DNA from: an uncultured Prevotella sp.
GTDB lineage: Bacteria > Bacteroidota > Bacteroidia > Bacteroidales > Bacteroidaceae
Direction: 5' to 3'
DNA length: 56,471 nt
Assembly (NCBI GenBank): GCA_900322035.1
Contig: ONYL01000014.1
Location: forward strand, 1-56,471
Part shown: positions 27,743-36,910 of the stretch, piece after piece
Layout of the letters: each line of letters opens with the position of its first letter
Position numbering within the stretch: the first letter of the stretch is position 1
Program-made: the position numbers and the translations under genes
The notes under the pieces: model-generated
What the model was told of the DNA's origin: nothing
Seen by the model: the letters and a program-made list of their open reading frames with translations, nothing else
Database searches by the model: none

Positions 27743-29131
27743 ATGAAAGTATCATTTGAAAACCCTGACAAAGTCAACGGTCTGTTGACCATAACAGTCG
27801 AAGAAGAGGACTTCAAGAATGATGTAGAGAAGCAACTCAAGGACTACCGCAAGCGCGCCAATATCAATGGTTTCCGCCGCGGACAGGCTCCTATGGGCTT
27901 AATCAAGAAACAGTTTGGTGCCTCAGCCAAAATGGACGCTATCAATAAGGTGGTAAGCGACACACTGAACAAGTATATCCAAGACAACAAGATCAACATG
28001 CTGGGACGCCCCATGCCCTCAGAGAAGCAGACCCCTGTAGACCTCGACAAGGAAGCTCCCTATACATTCATGTTCGACATCGCTGTTGCTCCCGAGTTCG
28101 ATATTACACTCGACAGCAATGACACAATCGACTATTACGACATCAAGGTTGACGATGAGCTCATCGACCGCCAGGTGATGGCTTTCGCCCGCAACGCCGG
28201 CCATCGCGATACAACGGTCAAGGACTACGATCCAACAGCCAACGACATTCTGAAGGGTGACCTTCGCGAGCTGACCGAGAACGGTATCGTGGAGAGTGGC
28301 GTGACCATCATGCCACAATATATCAAGGTCGACGACCAGAAGAAGCTCTTCGAAGGAGCTAAGCTTGGCGACATCATCACCTTCAATCCCCGCAAGGCCT
28401 ATGCAGACAATGACGCCGAGGTGAGAAGCCTGCTGCGTCTGAAGGATGACGATGATGTAAATGCCCACACCGGCGACTTCACCCTGCAGATTACCGAAAT
28501 CAGCCGTTTTGTCCCCGCCGAGGTCAACCAGGAGCTCTTCGACCAGGTCTACGGCAAAGATGCCGTGAAGAGCGAGGAGGAATTCCGCGCCAAGATCAAA
28601 GAGGGACTGACCGCCCAGCTCCAGGGTGACGAGGATTTCGAGTTTGTTCAGGACTTGCGCGCCTATGCGGAGAACAAGGTGGGCGACCTGACCTTCCCCG
28701 ACGCTCTGCTCAAGCGCATGCTTGTCGAGAATGTGAAAGACGACAAGAACAACAAGGAGAATCCTGAAGACGTTGTCAACCGCAGCTATGAGCCCAGCCT
28801 GAAGGCCCTCCGTTGGGACCTCATCCGCAACAAGATCGCCCTGGCCAACGAGGTGAAGGTGAACGACGAGGACGTCAGAGCCATCGCTGTCGACACCGCA
28901 CGCGCCCAGTTCGCTCAGTACGGCATGACCAATCTGCCCGACGAGTACCTGCAGAACTACCTCAACGACATGATGAAGCGCCAGGACTATGTAGAGGCTT
29001 GCGCCAACCGTGCCCTCGACATGAAGCTTGCCGCCAAGTTGAAAACTGTCGTGACGCTCAACCACAAGGAAGTGAGCATCGACGACTTCAACAAGATGGT
29101 TGAGGAAAAGAACGAGGCTGCCAAAGCCTGA
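27743..29131 (+). CDS. tig: trigger factor
   Basis: Trigger factor docks on the ribosome at the peptide exit and shields nascent chains. The 462-residue protein carries the ribosome-binding signature NGFRRGQAPMGLIKKQFG (about residues 42-59). It continues through the central domain, which looks diverged from a canonical FKBP isomerase, into the long helical C-terminal chaperone region. Two other protein-quality genes, clpP and clpX, follow in the usual bacterial order, but clpP has its own promoter 200 bases downstream. I see no strong terminator between them. Confidence 0.94.
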   Translation: MKVSFENPDKVNGLLTITVEEEDFKNDVEKQLKDYRKRANINGFRRGQAPMGLIKKQFGASAKMDAINKVVSDTLNKYIQDNKINMLGRPMPSEKQTPVDLDKEAPYTFMFDIAVAPEFDITLDSNDTIDYYDIKVDDELIDRQVMAFARNAGHRDTTVKDYDPTANDILKGDLRELTENGIVESGVTIMPQYIKVDDQKKLFEGAKLGDIITFNPRKAYADNDAEVRSLLRLKDDDDVNAHTGDFTLQITEISRFVPAEVNQELFDQVYGKDAVKSEEEFRAKIKEGLTAQLQGDEDFEFVQDLRAYAENKVGDLTFPDALLKRMLVENVKDDKNNKENPEDVVNRSYEPSLKALRWDLIRNKIALANEVKVNDEDVRAIAVDTARAQFAQYGMTNLPDEYLQNYLNDMMKRQDYVEACANRALDMKLAAKLKTVVTLNHKEVSIDDFNKMVEEKNEAAKA

Positions 29132-29246
29132 CAAAACAGTCTCTCCTCAGAGGCGGCCCCTATGGCTCTTTACTGACAAGAGCGGTCTCCATTAGTTTTT
29201 TTTGAAAAAATCTTCTTAGAGATAAGAGGTTATCGACTTTTTTTGT

Positions 29247-29254
29247 TATCTTTG
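29247..29254 (+). promoter_or_regulatory. clpPX promoter -7 box
   Basis: TATCTTTG fits TAnnTTTG. It is bracketed by a perfect 10-bp inverted repeat (AGAGGTTATC at 29225-29234 and GATAACCTCT at 29279-29288), which could be a regulator site or an mRNA 5' structure. Confidence 0.55.
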
Positions 29255-29346
29255 TGTTCCGAAGATAAAAAGGAAGTGGATAACCTCTGCTTTTTATCAT
29301 TGAGGAGCAACGTTTGCTCCGAATAATAAGAAAGGAACAACCAAAA

Positions 29347-30015
29347 ATGAACAACGATTTTAGAAAATTCGCTACACAACATTTGGGAATGAACGGCCTC
29401 GCCCTCGACGACGTGGTGAAGGCCCAGGCTCAGTACCTCAATCCCTATATCCTTGAGGAACGCCAGTTGAACGTTACCCAGATGGACGTCTTCTCCCGCC
29501 TGATGATGGACCGCATCATCTTCTTGGGTACAGAAATCGACGATTATACAGCCAACACCCTTCAGGCTCAGTTGCTCTATCTTGACTCTGCCGATCCCGG
29601 TAAGGACATCTCAATCTATGTCAATTCTCCCGGTGGAAGCGTCACAGCCGGTCTCGGCATCTACGACACCATGCAGTTTATCTCGTCGGATGTCGCTACG
29701 ATATGCACCGGCATGGCAGCCTCGATGGCAGCCGTCTTGCTTGTGGCCGGCCAGGAGGGTAAGCGCTCTGCCCTGCCCCACAGCCGTGTGATGATTCACC
29801 AGCCCCTTGGCGGCGTGCAAGGCCAGGCTTCGGATATCGAAATCGAGGCCCGCGAGATTCAGAAGTTCAAGAAAGAACTCTATACCATCATCTCCAACCA
29901 CAGTCATCAGCCCTATGAGAAAGTATGGAAAGACTCCGACCGCAACTACTGGATGACGGCTGAGGAGGCGAAAGAGTATGGAATGATAGACAGCGTCTTA
30001 ACAAGGAAAAAATAA
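29347..30015 (+). CDS. clpP: ATP-dependent Clp protease proteolytic subunit
   Basis: ClpP forms the barrel-shaped serine protease that degrades proteins fed in by ClpX. The 222-residue protein contains GMAASMAAVLL with the catalytic serine at residue 126 and MIHQPLGG with the histidine at 151. The aspartate is expected in the following helical region. YVNSPGGSVTAGLGIYDTMQ is also typical. The ATG at 29347 gives the standard start; 11 extra in-frame codons upstream are unlike ClpP. ClpX begins on the base after its stop codon. Confidence 0.97.
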   Translation: MNNDFRKFATQHLGMNGLALDDVVKAQAQYLNPYILEERQLNVTQMDVFSRLMMDRIIFLGTEIDDYTANTLQAQLLYLDSADPGKDISIYVNSPGGSVTAGLGIYDTMQFISSDVATICTGMAASMAAVLLVAGQEGKRSALPHSRVMIHQPLGGVQGQASDIEIEAREIQKFKKELYTIISNHSHQPYEKVWKDSDRNYWMTAEEAKEYGMIDSVLTRKK

Positions 30016-31281
30016 ATGCCCACAACAACAAGGAAGAAAGTTTGCTCGTTCTGCGGGCGTAATGAGCGCGAAGTAGGCCTGCTCATCACGGGCATCAACG
30101 GCTATATTTGTGAAGACTGCGCACGCCAGGCTTATACCATCTGCAAGTCGACCGGCATCTACGGCGATGAGCCCGATCCGTTGGACGAGCCAAAGAAGAA
30201 GCCCGAGAAGCCGAAGCTGAAGAAAATTCCCAAGCCTAAGGAAATCAAGGAGTACCTCGACCAATATGTGATTGGTCAGGACGAGGCCAAGCGTTTCCTG
30301 TCGGTAGCCGTCTACAACCACTATAAGCGCTTGTCACAGCCCAATGACGACGATGGCGTAGAGATCGAGAAAAGCAACATTATCATGGTAGGTTCCACGG
30401 GAACGGGAAAGACGCTCCTGGCACGCACCATTGCCAAACTGCTCGATGTGCCGTTTACCATCGTAGACGCAACGGTGTTCACCGAGGCCGGCTATGTGGG
30501 CGAGGACGTTGAGTCCATTCTCTCGCGCCTTCTTCAGGTAGCCAACTACGACTTGCCTTCGGCCGAGCGGGGTATCGTCTTCATCGACGAGATCGATAAG
30601 ATTGCCCGCAAGAGCGACAACCCAAGCATCACGCGCGACGTGAGCGGTGAAGGTGTTCAGCAAAGTCTGCTCAAGCTGCTTGAGGGTACCATCGTCAACG
30701 TGCCGCCAAAGGGTGGCCGCAAGCATCCCGACCAGGACTATATCCACGTTGACACACGCAACATTCTCTTCATCTGCGGTGGTGCCTTCGATGGCATCGA
30801 AAACCGTATCGCCCAGCGGATGAACGCCCACACGGTGGGCTACACTTCGGTGCAGAATGTGGCACGAATCGACAAGAACGACATGATGAAATATGTGACG
30901 CCCCAGGACCTGAAGTCCTTCGGCCTCATCCCCGAGATTATTGGCCGTCTGCCCGTGCTCACCTATCTGAACCCACTCGACCGCGATGCCCTCTACCGCA
31001 TCCTGACAGAGCCTAAGAACGCCATCGTGAAGCAGTATATCAAACTCTTCAAGATGGATGGCATTGAGCTCACCTTTGACGAGGACGCCCTGCAGTTCAT
31101 TGTAGACAAAGCCGTACAGTATAAACTCGGAGCACGCGGACTACGCTCTATCGTAGAAACAGTGATGACCGACGCCATGTTTGAAGTGCCGTCGGGCCGT
31201 AAGAAGAAATTTACTGTCACAAAGGAATATGCAGAAGAACAGTTGGCCAAAAGCCGGCTCGACCAAAGCAAGACCGCGTGA
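30016..31281 (+). CDS. clpX: Clp protease ATP-binding subunit ClpX
   Basis: ClpX is the AAA+ unfoldase that recognises tagged substrates and threads them into ClpP. The 421-residue protein has the four-cysteine zinc domain (Cys10, Cys13, Cys32, Cys35), Walker A GSTGTGKT (126-133) and Walker [12 protein letters not shown]. The C-terminal small domain ends [20 protein letters not shown]. No base separates it from clpP, so the two form one translational unit. A terminator follows at 31298. Confidence 0.98.
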   Translation: MPTTTRKKVCSFCGRNEREVGLLITGINGYICEDCARQAYTICKSTGIYGDEPDPLDEPKKKPEKPKLKKIPKPKEIKEYLDQYVIGQDEAKRFLSVAVYNHYKRLSQPNDDDGVEIEKSNIIMVGSTGTGKTLLARTIAKLLDVPFTIVDATVFTEAGYVGEDVESILSRLLQVANYDLPSAERGIVFIDEIDKIARKSDNPSITRDVSGEGVQQSLLKLLEGTIVNVPPKGGRKHPDQDYIHVDTRNILFICGGAFDGIENRIAQRMNAHTVGYTSVQNVARIDKNDMMKYVTPQDLKSFGLIPEIIGRLPVLTYLNPLDRDALYRILTEPKNAIVKQYIKLFKMDGIELTFDEDALQFIVDKAVQYKLGARGLRSIVETVMTDAMFEVPSGRKKKFTVTKEYAEEQLAKSRLDQSKTA

Positions 31282-31297
31282 CGGAATGCTCTAATAT

Positions 31298-31344
31298 CCA
31301 TGGCCGCCTGCCTGTTGCCATAACAGGAAGCGGACCATGGTTTT
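31298..31344 (+). terminator. terminator after clpX
   Basis: CCATGG-type outer arms (31298-31303 and 31335-31340) and an inner CCTGTT/AACAGG stem (31311-31316, 31322-31327) form a long hairpin followed by TTTT. Confidence 0.65.
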
Positions 31345-31386
31345 CCCTCGATTTACCTTTTTGTCCTAAACATTCAAGAATCTAAT

Positions 31387-33630
31387 ATGACACAAGAAAT
31401 TAGTCTTAATCAAGCACTTAAACGCTACTTTGGTTTCGATAATTTCAAAGGCGACCAGGAAAGAATCATCCGCAATCTCATGGCCGGCAAAGATATCTTC
31501 GTTCTTATGCCGACGGGAGGAGGAAAGAGTCTTTGCTACCAGCTACCCTCACTGCTCATGGAAGGTATGGCCATCGTGATCTCTCCGCTTATCGCCCTGA
31601 TGAAGAATCAAGTGGATTTCATCAACAGCCTCGGCGAAGGCAATGGCTTGGCCCACTACCTCAACTCGTCACTCAACAAGTCTGACATCGACCACGTGCG
31701 TGACGACGTGGTGTCGGGAAGGACAAAACTGCTGTATGTGGCCCCGGAATCGCTGATGAAAGAAGAAAAGGACGAAAATGGAAATCTGGTGCGCAAAGTG
31801 AAATTCCCCTTCCTCAAAGAAGTAAAAATCTCATTCTATGCCGTAGACGAGGCCCACTGTATCTCTGAGTGGGGGCACGACTTCCGCCCCGAATACTGCA
31901 ACATTCGCAAGGCCGTGGACACGTTGGGCCGTGCGCCGATCATCGCCCTCACGGCTACGGCTACCGACAAAGTGCGCTCCGACATCAAGAAGATGCTTGG
32001 CATCCCCGACGCTATGGAATTTAAAAGCTCCTTTAACCGCCCCAACCTCTATTATGAGGTAAGGCAGAAACTGAGCGACGACGATACCAACTGCCAGATA
32101 GTAAAGTTCATCCGGCAGCACAGCGGCAAGAGCGGTATCGTCTATTGCCTCTCGCGGAAAAAGGTGGAGGAACTGGCCGAGGTGCTTAAGGCCAACAACA
32201 TCAAGGCCGCTCCTTATCACGCAGGCCTTGACACAGCCACACGAACCCAAACGCAAGACGACTTCCTCATGGAGCGCATCGACGTCATCGTCGCCACTAT
32301 CGCGTTCGGCATGGGTATCGACAAACCCGACGTGCGCTTCGTCATCCATTACGATATTCCCAAGAGCCTGGAAGGCTACTACCAGGAGACAGGACGTGCC
32401 GGGCGCGATGGCGGCGAAGGTATCTGCATAGCCTTCTATGCGCGCAAGGATCTGGAGAAGCTGGAGAAGTTTATGGAGAACAAGCCCGTTGCCGAACAGG
32501 AAATTGGACGTCAACTGCTTAATGAGACCCAGGCCTATGCCGAATCTTCCGTTTGCCGGCGTAAAATGCTGCTCAATTATTTCGGAGAGAATTATCCGGA
32601 AGACAATTGCCACAGCTGCGACAATTGTATCCATCCTAAGGAGAAACGAGAAGGAAAGGAAGCGCTGACGCTCGTGCTGCAAGCCCTCGAAGCTTTGAAG
32701 GAGAACTTCCACCAGACCTACGTCATGGATTTCCTGCGCGGACAGGCTTCACCCGACATAATCTCACACAAGCACGACCAGCTTGAGGAGTTCGGCTCAG
32801 GAAAAGACGTCGACGAGAAACTTTGGAACCCGGTGATCCGTCAGGCCATCATCTCTGGCTACATCCGCAAGGACGTAGAAAACTACGGGCTGCTGAAAAT
32901 CACAGCGGCTGGAAAGCGGTGGCTGGAAAATCCACAGTCGTTCATGATCGTGGAAGACCGCGACTTCAGCGAAGTAAGGGAGTCGGCAGGTGAGACGGGA
33001 GTTCTCGACCCCACCCTCTATGATATGCTGAAGTCACTCCGCCGTGACGTGGCCAAACGCTTCAAAGTACCCACCTACGTGGTCTTCTTCGACCATTCGC
33101 TTGAGCAGATGGCCACAACCTACCCGGAAACGCTTCAGGAACTGGTCAACATTCAAGGCGTGGGAGACGGAAAGGCTCACAAGTTTGGTGGAGACTTTGT
33201 CAAGCTGATCAAGAAATATTGCGAGGAAAACGACATCGAGCGCCCTGAGGACGTACGCGTGAAGACCGTCCCGAAAAAAAGCCACATGAAGGTAAAGATT
33301 GTACAGGACATCGACAAGAAGATGGCCTTGGAGGACATAGCCGACGGACTGGGACTGGATTTCGATGAGCTGCTCGACAAGATAGATTCTATCGTCTACA
33401 GTGGCACAGGCCTCGACATCGACTACTATTTGGAAGACTGCTTTGATGAAGACACCATCGACGAAGTCTATGCCTACTTCATGGAAAGCGAGACCGACGA
33501 TATAGATGCAGCCATCGACGCAATGGCCGAAAAACTTGAGGATGAGCTTGGTGACGACTATGACGAGGATGTATTCCGCTTGGTGCGCATCAAGTTCCTT
33601 TCTGAACAGGCCAATGGAAAAAGGCACTAA
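31387..33630 (+). CDS. recQ: ATP-dependent DNA helicase RecQ
   Basis: RecQ unwinds DNA 3' to 5' during repair and fork recovery. The 747-residue protein is longer than E. coli RecQ (about 610). Motif I is MPTGGGKS (residues 41-48), the DEAH box is DEAHCISEWGHDFRPEY (from 154), and the later helicase motifs include QETGRAGRDG. A zinc-binding cysteine set follows (CRRKMLLNYFG to CHSCDNC), then a winged-helix region and an HRDC domain (about residues 540-610). The last about 120 residues form an extra acidic helical module with LEDIADGLGLDFDELLDKID, typical of Bacteroidetes RecQ and resembling a helix-turn-helix tail. Confidence 0.96.
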   Translation: MTQEISLNQALKRYFGFDNFKGDQERIIRNLMAGKDIFVLMPTGGGKSLCYQLPSLLMEGMAIVISPLIALMKNQVDFINSLGEGNGLAHYLNSSLNKSDIDHVRDDVVSGRTKLLYVAPESLMKEEKDENGNLVRKVKFPFLKEVKISFYAVDEAHCISEWGHDFRPEYCNIRKAVDTLGRAPIIALTATATDKVRSDIKKMLGIPDAMEFKSSFNRPNLYYEVRQKLSDDDTNCQIVKFIRQHSGKSGIVYCLSRKKVEELAEVLKANNIKAAPYHAGLDTATRTQTQDDFLMERIDVIVATIAFGMGIDKPDVRFVIHYDIPKSLEGYYQETGRAGRDGGEGICIAFYARKDLEKLEKFMENKPVAEQEIGRQLLNETQAYAESSVCRRKMLLNYFGENYPEDNCHSCDNCIHPKEKREGKEALTLVLQALEALKENFHQTYVMDFLRGQASPDIISHKHDQLEEFGSGKDVDEKLWNPVIRQAIISGYIRKDVENYGLLKITAAGKRWLENPQSFMIVEDRDFSEVRESAGETGVLDPTLYDMLKSLRRDVAKRFKVPTYVVFFDHSLEQMATTYPETLQELVNIQGVGDGKAHKFGGDFVKLIKKYCEENDIERPEDVRVKTVPKKSHMKVKIVQDIDKKMALEDIADGLGLDFDELLDKIDSIVYSGTGLDIDYYLEDCFDEDTIDEVYAYFMESETDDIDAAIDAMAEKLEDELGDDYDEDVFRLVRIKFLSEQANGKRH

Positions 33631-33853
33631 CACCCAACAGGAGTAAGGAACAGAAAGAGTTGGGGAACAGTTTCGTTCCAGTCGCATGATATAAACGTAA
33701 CGGCAACGGCGCTGGAAAATTCCCACCCTTAGCTCTTTCTGTTCTCCCGATCTTTTCAAACGCGAAGCCTACCCATCCCGCTATTAAGACCTTGCATTTG
33801 CACAAAACGCTCTAATTCACAACCAATAGTGCAGGTGTTTGCGTATTTTTTAT
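33631..33853. other. spacer between recQ and gmd with a long-range inverted repeat
   Basis: GAACAGAAAGAG (33648-33659) and CTCTTTCTGTTC (33733-33744) are perfect 12-bp arms 73 bases apart. An inner GGAAC/GTTCC hairpin also lies in the loop. No T run follows, so it is not a standard terminator. No gene is seen. Confidence 0.45.
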
Positions 33854-33861
33854 TAATTTTG
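33854..33861 (+). promoter_or_regulatory. promoter -7 box of the gmd-fcl-rmlC region
   Basis: TAATTTTG followed by C fits the consensus. The start of gmd lies about 70 bases downstream. Confidence 0.6.
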
Positions 33862-33933
33862 CAGCGGTTATTCAAAGCTGCCCAATTGTAAGTAATTGGG
33901 CTTATGGGTAAAGGATTCATTATTTTTTTATAT

Positions 33934-35022
33934 ATGAAAGATCGCAAAGTAGCTCTTATCACGGGCATTACGGGCCAGGACGGTTCTTACTTGGCCGAGT
34001 TTCTCATCGACAAAGGTTATGAAGTACATGGGCTTCTCCGCCGCTCATCATCGTTCAACACAGGGCGAATAGAGCATCTGTATCTTGACGAGTGGGTGCG
34101 CGACATGAAGAAATCCCGTCTGGTCAACCTTCATTGGGCCGATATGACCGACTCCTCATCGCTCATCCGCATCATATCGGAAGTGAAACCAACAGAGATC
34201 TACAACCTCGCCGCACAGAGCCACGTAAAGGTGAGCTTCGATGTGCCGGAATATACGGCAGACACCGATGCTGTTGGCGTGCTGCGCCTGTTGGAGGCCG
34301 TGCGTATCTGCGGTCTGGAGCACGAATGCCGCATCTACCAGGCTTCTACATCAGAGCTGTTTGGCAAGGTGCAGGAAGTGCCTCAGCGCGAGACAACGCC
34401 TTTCTATCCCCGCTCACCCTACAGCGTAGCCAAGCTCTACGGCTTCTGGATCATGAAGAACTACCGCGAATCCTACGGCATGTATTGCTGCAATGGCATT
34501 CTCTTCAACCATGAGAGCGAGCGACGTGGTGAGAATTTCGTCACCCGCAAGATCACGCTTGCTGCCTGCCGTATCGCCCAGGGATACCAGGACAAGCTTT
34601 ACCTTGGCAACCTCAATGCGCTGCGCGACTGGGGCTATGCCAAAGACTATGTGGAGTGTATGTGGCTTATCCTGCAGCAGCCCGAGCCCGACGACTTTGT
34701 GATTGCTACCGGCGAGTACCACACAGTGCGCGACTTCGCGACACTGGCTTTCCACCATGTGGGCATAGAACTCGAATGGCAGGGCGAGGGTGTAGACGAA
34801 AAGGGCATTGACAAAGCCACCGGCCGCGTGTTAGTAGAGGTTGATCCTAAATATTTCCGTCCCGCAGAGGTAGAACAGTTGCTCGGCGATCCCAGCAAGG
34901 CAAAGAAAGTTTTGGGATGGAATCCCCGCAAGACAAGCTTTGAGGAGCTCGTCAAAATTATGGTCGACCACGACATGAAGTTTGTCAAGAAACTGTATCT
35001 CAAGGCACAATTGCCGGAGTAG
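33934..35022 (+). CDS. gmd: GDP-mannose 4,6-dehydratase
   Basis: Gmd converts GDP-mannose to GDP-4-keto-6-deoxymannose, the first step toward GDP-L-fucose. The 362-residue short-chain-dehydrogenase-type enzyme has the NADP-binding GITGQDG motif (residues 11-17), the STSELFGKV active-site segment and the YSVAK catalytic pair (Tyr163, Lys167). The [17 protein letters not shown] stretch is characteristic of Gmd. The ATG at 33934 is chosen because the Rossmann motif then sits at its normal distance. It heads a fucose-nucleotide operon, interrupted here by a DUF559 element before fcl. Confidence 0.96.
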   Translation: MKDRKVALITGITGQDGSYLAEFLIDKGYEVHGLLRRSSSFNTGRIEHLYLDEWVRDMKKSRLVNLHWADMTDSSSLIRIISEVKPTEIYNLAAQSHVKVSFDVPEYTADTDAVGVLRLLEAVRICGLEHECRIYQASTSELFGKVQEVPQRETTPFYPRSPYSVAKLYGFWIMKNYRESYGMYCCNGILFNHESERRGENFVTRKITLAACRIAQGYQDKLYLGNLNALRDWGYAKDYVECMWLILQQPEPDDFVIATGEYHTVRDFATLAFHHVGIELEWQGEGVDEKGIDKATGRVLVEVDPKYFRPAEVEQLLGDPSKAKKVLGWNPRKTSFEELVKIMVDHDMKFVKKLYLKAQLPE

Positions 35023-35024
35023 GA

Positions 35025-35070
35025 GACCCGCCCCCAAGCCCCTCCCTCCAAAGGGAGGGGAGTAATCACT
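35025..35070 (+). repeat. left palindromic inverted repeat of the DUF559 element
   Basis: This arm begins three bases after the gmd stop. It contains a 9-bp stem CCCCTCCCT-CCAA-AGGGAGGGG (35039-35060). Its reverse complement appears almost perfectly at 35608-35653, with 28 consecutive identical bases from 35036 to 35063. Confidence 0.85.
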
Positions 35071-35114
35071 ATTGATTGGATTTCAAAAGTCGTAGCTTCA
35101 TTAACAATTCAAGC

Positions 35115-35591
35115 ATGTCTGATTCTTCAGAAAACAGGAGGGCTCTCAGCCACAACACTGATAAAGGAGAGGATCATTCTCTTGCAAACGAATGGGATGC
35201 TTTGCGCATTGTCTCTGACAGGACACTCTATCAATGTGCATCTCCAAGTTCTTATGGCATGTTGAAACAATATGCCAGGGAAAACAGAAAGTACATGACA
35301 GATGCAGAGAAAATGTTGTGGGAGGAATTGAGACTTGAGCAATTGGGGGTGAAGTTTCAACGACAATATATTATTAAGGATTACATTGTCGACTTCGTTT
35401 GCTTAGAGAATAATCTGATTATAGAAGTCGACGGTGCCTACCATTTTGAGCCCAAACAGCAAATCTTGGACGAATATCGTCAGTCTGATTTAAAAGGATT
35501 GGGCTTTAAAGTGTTGCGGTTCTCTAATGAGGAGATTATGTGCAACATGAATGATGTAATAGATAAAATCAAACACGAATTAATGATTTGA
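35115..35591 (+). CDS. DUF559 (Vsr-like, PD-(D/E)xK fold) endonuclease-domain protein
   Basis: The 158-residue protein contains a full DUF559 domain from about residue 48 to the end. The segments MLKQYARENRKYMTDAEK and LWEELRLEQLGVKFQRQYII are followed by the predicted metal and catalytic cluster IVDF (Asp93) and IIEVDGAYH (Glu104, Asp106, His110), then GFKVLRFSNEEI. The family is related in fold to Vsr very-short-patch nucleases; its substrates are not well known. The ATG at 35115 is the first in frame; an inner ATG at 35259 would give the domain alone. It sits between two inverted palindromes and interrupts the gmd-fcl operon. Confidence 0.85.
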   Translation: MSDSSENRRALSHNTDKGEDHSLANEWDALRIVSDRTLYQCASPSSYGMLKQYARENRKYMTDAEKMLWEELRLEQLGVKFQRQYIIKDYIVDFVCLENNLIIEVDGAYHFEPKQQILDEYRQSDLKGLGFKVLRFSNEEIMCNMNDVIDKIKHELMI

Positions 35592-35607
35592 CCTGAACCT
35601 TCTGATC

Positions 35608-35653
35608 ATATCACTCCCCTCCCTTTGGAGGGAGGGGCTTGGGGGGTGGGTCT
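35608..35653 (-). repeat. right palindromic inverted repeat of the DUF559 element
   Basis: This is the reverse complement of the left arm, differing at a few positions (an extra C in the C run, G/A changes). The stem CCCCTCCCT/AGGGAGGGG is preserved. It ends 13 bases before the fcl start codon and replaces any normal leader of fcl. Confidence 0.85.
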
Positions 35654-35666
35654 TCTATTTTTCGCT

Positions 35667-36878
35667 ATGTTAGACAAGTCATCAAAGATTTACGTTGCCG
35701 GTCACCACGGATTGGTGGGATCGGCTATTTGGAACAATTTGAAGCAGCGCGGCTACAACAATCTTGTGGGCCGCACCCACCGTGAGCTGGACCTCACCGA
35801 CCAGCTCGCCGTGAAGAAGTTCTTCGATGAGGAACAGCCCGACGCAGTTGTATTAGCAGCAGCCTTCGTGGGCGGCATCATGGCCAACTCACTCTATCGC
35901 GCTGACTTCATCATGCAAAACATGAAGATTCAGTGCAACGTCATTGAGCAGGCCTACAAGCACCACGTGAAGAAACTGCTCTTCCTTGGTTCCACCTGCA
36001 TCTACCCCAAGAATGCGCCGCAACCGATGAAGGAGGACGCACTGCTCACCTCTCCCTTGGAGTATACCAACGAAGAGTATGCCATCGCCAAAATAGCCGG
36101 ACTGAAAATGTGCGAGAGCTACAATCTGCAGTACGGCACAAACTATATCGCCGTGATGCCGACAAACCTCTATGGCCCTAACGACAACTTCCACTTGGAG
36201 AACTCCCATGTAATGCCGGCCATGATGCGCAAGGTCTATTTGGCCAAACTCATCCACGACAACGACTGGGATGCCATTCGCGTGGATATGGACAAACGCC
36301 CCATCAATCCCACAGACAAGCTGCGCGCTATCATTGGCGAGGGAAATGTGGACGGCGGCAACGACAAGGAGCGAATTCTCAAGGCTCTTGCCTTCTATGG
36401 CATTGAGGACAACAAGGTGACGCTTTGGGGAGACGGAAGTCCGCTGCGCGAGTTTCTTTGGAGCGAGGACATGGCCGACGCCAGCGTCCACGTGCTGCTG
36501 AATGTGGACTTCAGCGACATCATCGGTATAGAGAAATACTCCAGCGTGTTCTATGGGGCCAAGACCGACGGTGAGGTGAACCGCAACAACTCTGAGGGTC
36601 GTGGCGGTGCCATTCCTTCGTTGGGCGAGATCCGCAATTGCCACATCAATGTAGGTACCGGAAAAGAGCTCACCATCAAAGAACTTTCAAGTCTCGTGGT
36701 GAAAACAGTAGGCTTTGAAGGCGATGTGGTGTGGGATACTACCAAGCCCAACGGCACTCCTCGCAAGCTCATCGATGTAGAGAAACTCCACCGCCTGGGC
36801 TGGCGCCATAAGGTGGAAATCGAAGAAGGAGTGGAGAAACTCTATCAGTGGTATCGCAAGAGCCTGGAAACGGAATAA
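35667..36878 (+). CDS. fcl: GDP-L-fucose synthase
   Basis: Fcl (WcaG) epimerises and reduces the Gmd product to GDP-L-fucose using NADPH. The 403-residue protein has the GHHGLVG nucleotide motif (residues 12-18), the STCIYPKNAPQP active-site segment and the YAIAK pair (Tyr138, Lys142). It is about 80 residues longer than E. coli Fcl; the extra sequence lies around residues 205-245 and 290-320 and includes a Lys/Asp-rich insert, as seen in Bacteroidales versions. The ATG at 35667 is used; an in-frame TTG start would fall within the inverted repeat. GDP-fucose feeds capsule, O-antigen and protein fucosylation in this group. Confidence 0.94.
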   Translation: MLDKSSKIYVAGHHGLVGSAIWNNLKQRGYNNLVGRTHRELDLTDQLAVKKFFDEEQPDAVVLAAAFVGGIMANSLYRADFIMQNMKIQCNVIEQAYKHHVKKLLFLGSTCIYPKNAPQPMKEDALLTSPLEYTNEEYAIAKIAGLKMCESYNLQYGTNYIAVMPTNLYGPNDNFHLENSHVMPAMMRKVYLAKLIHDNDWDAIRVDMDKRPINPTDKLRAIIGEGNVDGGNDKERILKALAFYGIEDNKVTLWGDGSPLREFLWSEDMADASVHVLLNVDFSDIIGIEKYSSVFYGAKTDGEVNRNNSEGRGGAIPSLGEIRNCHINVGTGKELTIKELSSLVVKTVGFEGDVVWDTTKPNGTPRKLIDVEKLHRLGWRHKVEIEEGVEKLYQWYRKSLETE

Positions 36879-36910
36879 TATCAATCTGATTATCATACAA
36901 CTATAACATC

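Larger units (their letters stand above)
35025..35653 (+). mobile_element. candidate mobile unit: DUF559 gene bounded by palindromic inverted repeats
   Basis: A 629-base segment separates gmd and fcl, genes that are normally adjacent. It consists of a single DUF559 gene bounded by inverted repeats of about 42-45 bases, each itself a strong hairpin. The arrangement recalls REP/RAYT units, in which a single-strand-acting enzyme is flanked by palindromes, but the protein is a different family. I see no target-site duplication or transposase. Mobility is inference from structure. Confidence 0.55.

Noticed and set aside
28019-29134. 371-codon frame antisense to tig
   Set aside because: Same reasoning; the sense protein is an unmistakable trigger factor.
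35625-35666. Fourteen-codon extension of Fcl
   Set aside because: It would begin with TTG in the inverted repeat and encodes repeat-derived Gly-rich residues; the Rossmann start at 35667 is normal.
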